Assembly (NCBI GenBank): GCA_937959275.1
Contig: CALGLU010000069.1
Location: forward strand, 1 to 41,302
Reading direction: 5' to 3'
DNA: 41,302 bases
Source: an uncultured Saprospiraceae bacterium
GTDB lineage: Bacteria > Bacteroidota > Bacteroidia > Chitinophagales > Saprospiraceae
In this document: one piece after another, positions 35,109 through 41,302 of the stretch
How positions within the stretch are numbered: position 1 is the stretch's first letter
How the letters are laid out: every line of letters starts with the position of its first letter
The notes under the pieces: model-generated
Seen by the model: the letters and a program-made list of their open reading frames with translations, nothing else
The model's database searches: none
Told to the model about the DNA's origin: nothing
Made by a program: the position numbers and the translations under genes

Positions 35109-36347
35109 TTGAAAAAGTATATAACAGTATCATTCATCTTCACACTTTTTATTTTTTCCTGTAAGCCATCTGCGGATCAGGGAATCGTATTGACAGCTGA
35201 AAATGTAGTCTCTGAATTGCAACGAACTTTAATTACTGCTAAAGACGGAGACCTTATCACATTACCAGAAGGGAGCTTTTCTTTCAAGCGTAGTCTATCA
35301 CTCAACGACACACCTAACATCATCATAAAAGGTGCTGGGAAAGGTAAAACGATACTCTCCTTCAAAGGACAGATTGAAGGCGCAGAAGGTATCCTTGTAA
35401 AAAATGTCAATGGCATCACACTCGAAGGCTTTACTGTAGCTGACTCTAAAGGTGATGCGATTAAGGCCCAAGACTGCACGAATGTCATCATGCGAGACTT
35501 AGAGACAACATGGACGACTGGTAAATTATCGACGAATGGAGCGTACGGCTTATATCCTGTTAGTAGTACAAATGTATTAATGGAAGATTGTGAAGCATCC
35601 TATGCAATGGATGCAGGTATCTATGTCGGACAATCAAATAATGTTGTTGTCAGAAATAATTATGTCCACCATAATGTAGCAGGTCTTGAAATCGAAAACA
35701 CCAAAGTAGGAGAAGTCTATGGCAATCGCGCTCATGACAATACTGCCGGTATGCTCATTTTCGATATGCCAGATTTACCCCAGGCAAATGGTGATAAAAT
35801 TAAGTTTTATGACAATTATATGGAAAACAACAATGGTGAAAATTTTGCACCAAAGGGTATGATTGTCAGTACACTACCTCCCGGCACAGGCATGAACATC
35901 ATGGCGCATTCTAATATTGAAATTTACAACAACACCATCAAAGGTCACAAGACAATTGGTATAATGGTAAACAGTTGGATGATGACTGGTCAATCGTATA
36001 AATCAAAAGACTTTGATCCGTACTGTACGAATATTTCAATCCATGATAACAAGTTTATCAATAATATAGGCACAGCAGATACGACAACAGATTCGGGTAA
36101 ATTAATCACTGCTTTATTTGGAGGCAAGAATTATGACATCATGATCGATGGCATTTTCAAACCGAATGAACCCAATAGCTTTTGCTTCAGAAACAATGGC
36201 GATGCCAGCTTTATCAACTTGAATGCAGCTAAAGGGATAAGCCCACAGGAGATCATGAAAAACTTTGATACAGACATCAGCCCATTTGATTGTGAGTTGC
36301 CAGACTTTGATACGAGTGATCATAATTCTTGGTTAGCGGCGAGGTAG
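35109..36347 (+). CDS. parallel beta-helix repeat lipoprotein (TIGR03805-like)
   Basis: The 412-aa protein starts at a TTG nine bases after the receptor stop, which suggests translational coupling. The signal is lipoprotein-type (KKYITVSFIFTLFIFSC). The body is a right-handed parallel beta-helix with many turns of the NGITLEGFTV / NVVVRNNYVHHNVAGLEIENT / IEIYNNTIKGHKTIGIMV kind. The overall wording (GDLITLPEGSFSFKRSLSL, IIIKGAGKGKTILSFKGQ, FAPKGMIVSTLPPGTGMNIMAHSNIEI) matches the family I know as TIGR03805. Members usually pair with a cytochrome-like family (TIGR03806), which is absent here. It is probably a surface polysaccharide-binding or processing protein; activity is unproven. Confidence 0.85.
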   Translation: MKKYITVSFIFTLFIFSCKPSADQGIVLTAENVVSELQRTLITAKDGDLITLPEGSFSFKRSLSLNDTPNIIIKGAGKGKTILSFKGQIEGAEGILVKNVNGITLEGFTVADSKGDAIKAQDCTNVIMRDLETTWTTGKLSTNGAYGLYPVSSTNVLMEDCEASYAMDAGIYVGQSNNVVVRNNYVHHNVAGLEIENTKVGEVYGNRAHDNTAGMLIFDMPDLPQANGDKIKFYDNYMENNNGENFAPKGMIVSTLPPGTGMNIMAHSNIEIYNNTIKGHKTIGIMVNSWMMTGQSYKSKDFDPYCTNISIHDNKFINNIGTADTTTDSGKLITALFGGKNYDIMIDGIFKPNEPNSFCFRNNGDASFINLNAAKGISPQEIMKNFDTDISPFDCELPDFDTSDHNSWLAAR

Positions 36348-36667
36348 AGAAGTGTTGAGTTTTGGGTGTTGGGTGTTAAATATTGAATGCTAAATCTTGA
36401 ATGTAGGAGTGAAGCTGTGTGGCACTCTAACCCGCCATTCTCTTGACTCAATAGAACCGTCATCCTGAACTTGATTCAGGATCTTTCTGTCTGAACAGGA
36501 TTTATGAGATGGCAGGATATTCAAGATTTGAATTAAGGATATAAACTGCTTTTCCAATGTTAACCGCCACGCCCTCCTACTGAATCCAACTGGAAGAGTG
36601 ACCACACTTGTTTATTTTTTTGAATGTAGGAGAGAAGTATATGAGATTCTTAATACACACCAGTTTC
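36348..36667. other. convergent intergenic region with hairpin and repeats
   Basis: This 320-bp gap lies between two convergent gene ends. It begins with a degenerate short-period repeat (TTGGGTGTTGGGTGTTAAATATTGAATGC). ATCCTGAA-CTTGA-TTCAGGAT (36462-36482) is a perfect 8-bp hairpin followed by CTTTCTGTCTG, and may end transcription in either direction; the wording TCATCCTGAACTTGATTCAGG is familiar as a dispersed repeat in many genomes. GAATGTAGGAGTGAAG (36399-36414) recurs as GAATGTAGGAGAGAAG (36622-36637), bracketing the hairpin. No gene is seen. Confidence 0.6.
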
Positions 36668-37819
36668 TCATGATTTATCAGGCACTCCCAACACAGCCTC
36701 AAAAGCGGGTTTCGCCATTCTATTACGATCGAATAATAAGGGATAATTAGTTCTATTCGGAATTGGGTAGTTATTCTTCCAAGACATCCCATCATGCAAT
36801 CCCCAAAATGTAACCCTATCAATTTTATCTCTTTTTACATAAAAGATGTCAAACAGCTCTGCGTAGCGATCGGCAAGGGCTTTATGCATATGATCCGGCA
36901 GCCCATCAGCATAGGGGTCTAAAAAAGATTCAAATTCTTCAAGCTGAAATTGTGGATGATTCATGCCAAGACCAATGATTTGGCCTTCTTGAGTCAAGGG
37001 CAATACATCCACATCTAATTCAGTAATCATCACTTTCATTCCTAGAGCAGCAAAGGTGTCGATCGCCGCTTCTATATAATTCTTCTTTGGAAAGTTAAGC
37101 CCCCAATGTCCTTGAATCCCAACCCCATCTATCCGGATGCCTTCGCTTTGAAGAACTCTCACTAGTCTCGCAATCCCATCCCGCTTAGTTGGCCGCCAGG
37201 CATTGAAGTCATTATAATAGAGTTCTGTATCTGGTGCATATTCACTGGCAAACTTGAATGCCAGCTTCACGAGTTCATCTCCGCTCCCGATTCCCTGTAC
37301 CCAAGTTGTTAGACGATATGAGCCATCATTATCAATCACTTCATTCACAACATCCCAAGCGTCTACCCTACCTGCATATCGGCTGGCTATGGTTTCTATG
37401 TGCGAACGCAATCGCTCAATTTGAGCTTCTTTTGTATTTTGACGACCCTCTTCGTCCTGAAAAAACCAAGTGGGTGTTTGATTATGCCACACTAACGTAT
37501 GTCCAACAATGAAGGCACCAATGGATTCGCCAAACTCTACAAAATCATCAGCTGGACCAAAATTAAAGATACCAGGCTCAGGATTAATGGGACCTGCTTT
37601 CATGACATTTTCAGCTGTGATCGTGTTGAATTGTTTGATCAGAATATCTTGTGATCGTTTGTCTTCACCTGCTACAATTTCTGCATTCACTGCACTACCG
37701 ATCAAAAATGATCCCTGGTAAACTTCTTTGAGTTGGCCAGCATCCGATATCGTTGTAGACGCTTGGTCACAACTCCATATCATCAGTAGATACATGCCAC
37801 ATAAAAAACAGCCTTTCAT
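36668..37819 (-). CDS. GH10 endo-1,4-beta-xylanase, lipoprotein
   Basis: The 383-aa protein carries a lipoprotein signal (MKGCFLCGMYLLMIWSC, lipidated C17) and a complete glycoside hydrolase family 10 barrel: MKAGPINPEPGIFNF, GHTLVWHNQTPTWF (106-119), AWDVVNEVID with acid/base E160, YYNDFNAW, GVGIQGHWGL, ITELDVDVLP with nucleophile E267, and FWGLHDGMSW. It should cleave xylan or a related beta-1,4-linked backbone, anchored at the cell envelope. It follows the DUF5009 gene by 38 bp on the same strand, so the two may be cotranscribed. No carbohydrate-binding module or SusC/D pair is attached. Confidence 0.93.
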   Translation of the reverse strand: MKGCFLCGMYLLMIWSCDQASTTISDAGQLKEVYQGSFLIGSAVNAEIVAGEDKRSQDILIKQFNTITAENVMKAGPINPEPGIFNFGPADDFVEFGESIGAFIVGHTLVWHNQTPTWFFQDEEGRQNTKEAQIERLRSHIETIASRYAGRVDAWDVVNEVIDNDGSYRLTTWVQGIGSGDELVKLAFKFASEYAPDTELYYNDFNAWRPTKRDGIARLVRVLQSEGIRIDGVGIQGHWGLNFPKKNYIEAAIDTFAALGMKVMITELDVDVLPLTQEGQIIGLGMNHPQFQLEEFESFLDPYADGLPDHMHKALADRYAELFDIFYVKRDKIDRVTFWGLHDGMSWKNNYPIPNRTNYPLLFDRNRMAKPAFEAVLGVPDKS

Positions 37820-37857
37820 ATTTAATCACTATAAAACGTAGATAGGTATAACGAGGA

Positions 37858-38952
37858 TTATATCTTAAAAAAGATCTTTTTCTTATATAAGAAATAGCAG
37901 AGGCCCCACATCATAGCCAACACGAAGAATCCATTAATCACTGCTAGCCCCAACTCCCCTATCCCCAGAACACCAAACAAGTCATAGCTAAAACTCTTCC
38001 CAAATCCACTCAACCATTGCGCGCCAATCGTCTCTCCAAACAGATAAATAAATATTGAATTCATACCAACAATTGCAAAAAACTTTGTCCAGTTCTTATT
38101 ATTCTTAATGTCCACAAACCAATATAAAAAGGCTAAGACCAATAGAGCCCAACCGCCACTTGCAAAAGCAAAAGATGAGGTTGATATTCTTTTCACAATT
38201 GGTGTAATACCACTCAAATCCAAACCATACCCGATCACCAATGCAGCAATCCCCGCAATGACCAAGTACTTCAATTTTGTTCGTTCCCCTTCTTCACTTA
38301 ACAATAACTTACCACACATCGCACCCCAAATCGTATGCGCAGCCGTAGGGATACAATTGATCGTCACCCATCCCCCACCATCATTGATTTTACCCATTAA
38401 GAGCATATCCATCCACGAACCAAAATTTTGATCTTTGACAAAAGGGGCTGATGGATCATAGACTCTATACAATATCTCTGTCAGGACAAGTAATCCCAAA
38501 GACACAGCCAACATGTTTTTCCAAGAAGTTTTTAATAACAAAAAGGTAAGTAAGATCGTGAATGAGAGTTGTGTCAAGACATTCCATAACTCCCATACAA
38601 GATGCCCGCTATACACACAATGCAAGCCAGTCCCAAATAAAAACAAAATGACGCACCGTCTTAAAATATGTCGAAAGGCATCATTCCATGTGTCTCCTTT
38701 CTTAATCCGACTACGGTAAGAAAAGGGCATAGCGACACCGACAATAAACATAAAGAACGGCTGTATTAAATCCCAAAACCTCAAGCCATGCCAAGGATGA
38801 TGATGAAACTGCATCATGATCTGATGTCCTACACCAGTCGGAAAATAGTCGGTCAGTGCATGATATACTTTTGCAGCCTCAGCCATTAATAAAAACATTG
38901 TTATCCCTCTGAATACATCTAGCGAGAAAAGGCGTGAAGAGTTTTTGGTCAT
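37858..38952 (-). CDS. DUF5009/NagX-like membrane acyltransferase
   Basis: The 364-aa polytopic membrane protein has about ten hydrophobic helices. The N-terminus RLFSLDVFRGITMFLLMAEAAKVYHAL and the block FHHHPWHGLRFWDLIQPFFMFIVGVAMPFS are typical of the heparan-alpha-glucosaminide N-acetyltransferase/NagX group (DUF5009). Such proteins are thought to move acetyl groups across the membrane onto amino sugars, and in Bacteroidota often lie in sugar-use clusters. Here the only sugar gene nearby is the GH10 xylanase downstream. The actual substrate is unknown. Confidence 0.87.
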   Translation of the reverse strand: MTKNSSRLFSLDVFRGITMFLLMAEAAKVYHALTDYFPTGVGHQIMMQFHHHPWHGLRFWDLIQPFFMFIVGVAMPFSYRSRIKKGDTWNDAFRHILRRCVILFLFGTGLHCVYSGHLVWELWNVLTQLSFTILLTFLLLKTSWKNMLAVSLGLLVLTEILYRVYDPSAPFVKDQNFGSWMDMLLMGKINDGGGWVTINCIPTAAHTIWGAMCGKLLLSEEGERTKLKYLVIAGIAALVIGYGLDLSGITPIVKRISTSSFAFASGGWALLVLAFLYWFVDIKNNKNWTKFFAIVGMNSIFIYLFGETIGAQWLSGFGKSFSYDLFGVLGIGELGLAVINGFFVLAMMWGLCYFLYKKKIFFKI

Positions 38953-39189
38953 AATTGTAGATATTTCTAAATCAGTCTTTATATAGGCACAGTGGGTAGT
39001 CTTCTCAAGTTATCATTATTTTAATAAAACACTGACTAATTACGAATTGATCTCTTCCATATTTCAATCAATACACACCAATGACTCATGCCCCATTACA
39101 TGCCAAAACAGGTGTATGGATCATGACCCATTTGAGTAAAATCCATATAGATTATACAATGCGTTTCACACACGTTTCATTTATCCTTG

Positions 39190-39197
39190 TACATTTG
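39190..39197 (+). promoter_or_regulatory. putative -7 promoter box (TACATTTG)
   Basis: TACATTTG fits TAnnTTTG and lies 28 bases before the ATG at 39225. Upstream, ATGGATCATGACCCAT (39116-39131) is a near-palindrome that could be an operator. The rest of the 272-bp gap from 38953 shows nothing else. Confidence 0.5.
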
Positions 39198-39224
39198 CAC
39201 TCTTTTAAAGCTTAGGACTTAGAT

Positions 39225-39734
39225 ATGAAAAAAACAACCGGGTATTACATGAGAGTCGTCCATCGGTATTTAGGATTCTTCCTTGCAGGAATCATGGCGA
39301 TGTATGCGATTAGTGGGACTATCTTAGTTTTTAGAGAAACAGACTTTTTAAAACGACAGGTTCAACATGAGAAGACAATCGCTACAAATGTGTCTGTAGA
39401 AAAACTTGGGTCGGTACTTAAGATAAAAGGATTGAAAGTGAATCGACAAGACGCAGGTGTTTACTACTTTAAAAATGGTAGCTATAATAGTCAAACAGGT
39501 GAAGCGACATGGTCAAAAAAAGAACTCCCTTATATTCTTAATAAAATGACACATCTACATAAAGCGACCACAAATCGGCCTTTATATGTATTAAATATTT
39601 TTTTCGGTGTATCTCTACTCTTTTTCGTCATCTCCTCGTTTTGGATGTTTATGCCAAGCACAAGTGTGTTTAAAAAAGGCATGCTTTTTACTTTAGGAGG
39701 TATCGTTTTGACATTGATTCTATTATTTGTTTAG
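39225..39734 (+). CDS. PepSY-associated membrane protein
   Basis: The 169-aa inner-membrane protein has three hydrophobic segments (about residues 15-35, 120-142 and 150-169). The N-terminal RVVHRYLGFFLAGIMAMYAISGTILVFRET is typical of the PepSY-TM family, and MTHLHKATTNRPLYVLNIFFGVSLLFFVISSFWMF is its second conserved part. The long PepSY-TM proteins take part in iron-siderophore reduction or other envelope redox steps; this short form has an unknown role. The segment after it (39748-39958) may be a remnant of a related gene. The start is the ATG 28 bp after a -7 box. Confidence 0.82.
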   Translation: MKKTTGYYMRVVHRYLGFFLAGIMAMYAISGTILVFRETDFLKRQVQHEKTIATNVSVEKLGSVLKIKGLKVNRQDAGVYYFKNGSYNSQTGEATWSKKELPYILNKMTHLHKATTNRPLYVLNIFFGVSLLFFVISSFWMFMPSTSVFKKGMLFTLGGIVLTLILLFV

Positions 39735-39747
39735 AGTACCTAAAATC

Positions 39748-39958
39748 TACTATAAAGATTTAAGCTATGCGAGTAGCATTATCCTAACATCAAGTACATT
39801 AAATGCGATTACGGATGTATCAGGTGTATGCTTGGTATAAAACATTGATCAAGCGAGACACGATACTAACGGGTGTCATCGTTTCACTACATCAAGGCAA
39901 TCTGTTTCAACACAAAGTGTTCACAACTATATTTGTCGGAAATGTATATAAGAGATAA
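39748..39958 (+). pseudogene. possible PepSY-family gene fragments
   Basis: Two short open stretches in different frames follow the PepSY-type gene. YYKDLSYASSIILTSSTLNAITDVSG starts near 39748, and a 47-codon frame from the ATG at 39815 reads MYQVYAWYKTLIKRDTILTG...SLHQGNLFQHKVFTTIFVG. The second resembles the LHxGxLFG-type segment of longer PepSY-TM proteins. If so, a longer gene has been broken by a frameshift. The similarity is by eye and weak; the rest of the 280-bp gap shows nothing. Confidence 0.25.
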
Positions 39959-40014
39959 ACACTTCACCTCTGATATTTTATTTAACTTCAATTCCATGAT
40001 CATAAAAACTCAAG

Positions 40015-40980
40015 ATGCAGTGGATTCTACTTTGTATATCGGTTGTTATTATTTTAGGTACATTACTACCAATAAACTCAAGTAAATATTGGTTTATTCG
40101 CTCTCAAATGAGTTTTCGTGCCTATTACCTTCTCCTAAATCTCATCTTACTCGTAGTCTATGTAAGCCTATTTTCCTATAGCATTGTTTTTCAGGTCGTG
40201 GGCTTAGTGCATTTTTTTTCTATTATTCTATGTTATAGATCGATTAAACCTTATTTATTTTATTCTAAGGTTGCAATCAAATCTGCTTCCAGTTTGGATA
40301 CAGGTTCAGTACTTAAAATATTAGTCTATAATGTATTAATGACTAATGATAACTACGAAAGCTTTATCCAATTAACTCGCTTCAAAAACCCAGATATCAT
40401 ACTTCTTTTAGAACCTAATAGTGCTTGGCAAAAGGCAACGGAATCATTAAGCAATACGTATCCCTATGTCCTCAAAGAAATACTAGAGAATACATATGGT
40501 ATCATGCTGATGAGTAAACTCCCTTTTCTAGAAGGCCAAATTAACCACCTAGTCAAAAGTGACATACCATCTATCGAAGCTCTTTTGGATATAGGTGGAC
40601 ATCACATCCGAATCTATGGCCTTCACCCAGAACCGCCCATTCCCGGAGAAGCACTTACTTCCAAACCGAAAGACAAAGAACTGCTCACGACTGCATATAA
40701 AATCAAAAATCAACTAAATAAGGAGATAGACATCGTCCTTGGCGACCTAAATGATGTAGGATGGAGTCATGTATCTTGTCAATTTAAAAAGATAACTGGA
40801 ATGAAAGATCCTCGCGAAGGCCGCGGCTTCTATGCCACCTTCCCGACATACTTACCCTTTCGTATTCCTATTGATCACGTGTTCTGCAGTCCACAATTAA
40901 AACTTGTAGATTTTAACACACTAGACAATATAGGCTCAGATCATTTTCCTGTTATGGTCACTTTCTTAGTCCCAATGTGA
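40015..40980 (+). CDS. membrane-anchored endonuclease/exonuclease/phosphatase-family protein
   Basis: The 321-aa protein starts with three hydrophobic helices (residues 1-20, 33-57 and 59-75), then an EEP domain facing out of the cytoplasm: KILVYNVLMTN, DIILLLEPNSAW (metal-binding Glu), YGLHPEPPIPGE, VLGDLNDVGWS, IDHVFCSP and NIGSDHFPVMVTF. This is the membrane-bound EEP type common in bacteria, whose substrate is unknown. It is unrelated in layout to the lipoprotein EEP gene at 31.4-32.2 kb, so the window has two separate extracytoplasmic EEP proteins. It has no close downstream neighbour. Confidence 0.88.
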   Translation: MQWILLCISVVIILGTLLPINSSKYWFIRSQMSFRAYYLLLNLILLVVYVSLFSYSIVFQVVGLVHFFSIILCYRSIKPYLFYSKVAIKSASSLDTGSVLKILVYNVLMTNDNYESFIQLTRFKNPDIILLLEPNSAWQKATESLSNTYPYVLKEILENTYGIMLMSKLPFLEGQINHLVKSDIPSIEALLDIGGHHIRIYGLHPEPPIPGEALTSKPKDKELLTTAYKIKNQLNKEIDIVLGDLNDVGWSHVSCQFKKITGMKDPREGRGFYATFPTYLPFRIPIDHVFCSPQLKLVDFNTLDNIGSDHFPVMVTFLVPM

Positions 40981-41302
40981 TGTATAAATATATAATTGGG
41001 CAAGAAATAAAAAACACAAATAATCACAAACTTAAATTAGAATAGATTTAGGTCAAAGCCCATGGCTATACAGAGTAATTTACCAAAGATAGTTGTAGTC
41101 GAGGAGTATGAACCAACTATAGTTTGGATTAGATTGATATAAAATTAGCTAAGTCTTTTTCAGGGTCTTAGCCAATTTTAGTGGGTTTTAATTCTAGCCC
41201 ACCGAGATGGAAATATATCATGATTATAAAATTGTAAATATTTCTATATCCTTTTGCAATTCTTTTTATTTCTTGAATTTTTAGATTGACTCTTTCAGCG
41301 TA
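40981..41302. other. non-coding window end with stem-loop at 41141-41179
   Basis: No gene is seen in the last 322 bases. AAAATTAGCTAAG (41141-41153) pairs with CTTAGCCAATTTT (41167-41179) at 12 of 13 positions across a 13-base loop, followed by a T-containing stretch. It may be a weak terminator, but it lies about 160 bp after the nearest stop codon. Confidence 0.45.

Overview
The window looks like chromosomal DNA from an AT-rich member of the Bacteroidota, most likely a Saprospiria-type or related environmental lineage. The reasons are: -7 promoter boxes of the TAnnTTTG type just upstream of several genes, few Shine-Dalgarno sequences, several TTG starts, lipoproteins with short lipoboxes, a TonB-dependent receptor with a carboxypeptidase-like N-terminal domain, and a very large secreted protein with LamG and thrombospondin-type-3 segments. 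This placement is inference; there is no rRNA or tRNA gene here to confirm it.

Layout. 0.2-2.5 kb (minus strand): mrp, a NifU-like scaffold gene and pyrF. 2.9-4.9 kb: one open frame joining RibF (riboflavin kinase/FAD synthetase) to a family 2 glycosyltransferase, followed by a four-copy long repeat. 5.4-9.0 kb: a sodium:solute symporter, an unrecognised anchored protein and ychF, then a mosaic 24/32-bp tandem array. 9.5-13.7 kb: a class II aldolase/adducin-like protein, a zinc alcohol dehydrogenase, a 193-bp MITE-like element with perfect ends, and a YgiQ-type radical SAM protein. 14.1-21.2 kb (minus strand): a retropepsin-like protein without catalytic aspartates, two FGE-fold lipoproteins flanking a VOC protein, a DUF1295 membrane protein, a class V aminotransferase and a BaiN/HI0933-type flavoprotein. 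21.4-28.7 kb: an AraC-type regulator with TolB-N and TPR domains, a 1.3-kb gene-poor stretch holding a second MITE-like element and a decayed gene start, and a 1398-residue secreted protein ending in a strong terminator. 29.0-31.3 kb: dinB, then a cluster of relics: a solo end of the second MITE family, a frameshifted pRiA4b ORF-3-like pseudogene, and a toxin-antitoxin pair whose PIN toxin carries an in-frame stop. 31.4-41 kb: an EEP-family lipoprotein, a TonB-dependent receptor coupled to a parallel beta-helix lipoprotein, a GH10 xylanase lipoprotein next to a DUF5009/NagX-like membrane acyltransferase, a PepSY-type membrane protein and a membrane-anchored EEP protein.

How it fits together. 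Most genes are ordinary housekeeping or envelope functions. Plausible functional pairs are mrp with the NifU-like protein (Fe-S cluster handling), the receptor with the beta-helix lipoprotein (outer-membrane uptake or surface binding), and possibly the GH10 xylanase with its membrane acyltransferase neighbour. I see no clear multi-gene novel defence or biosynthetic system. The unusual material is (i) the RibF-glycosyltransferase fusion, (ii) two unrelated families of small inverted-repeat elements, one with a perfect 7-bp target duplication and the other present twice in the window, (iii) short-period repeat arrays that begin exactly at gene stop codons, (iv) the relic cluster at 30-31.3 kb, and (v) a receptor/beta-helix pair lacking the partner that I recall usually accompanying the beta-helix family.
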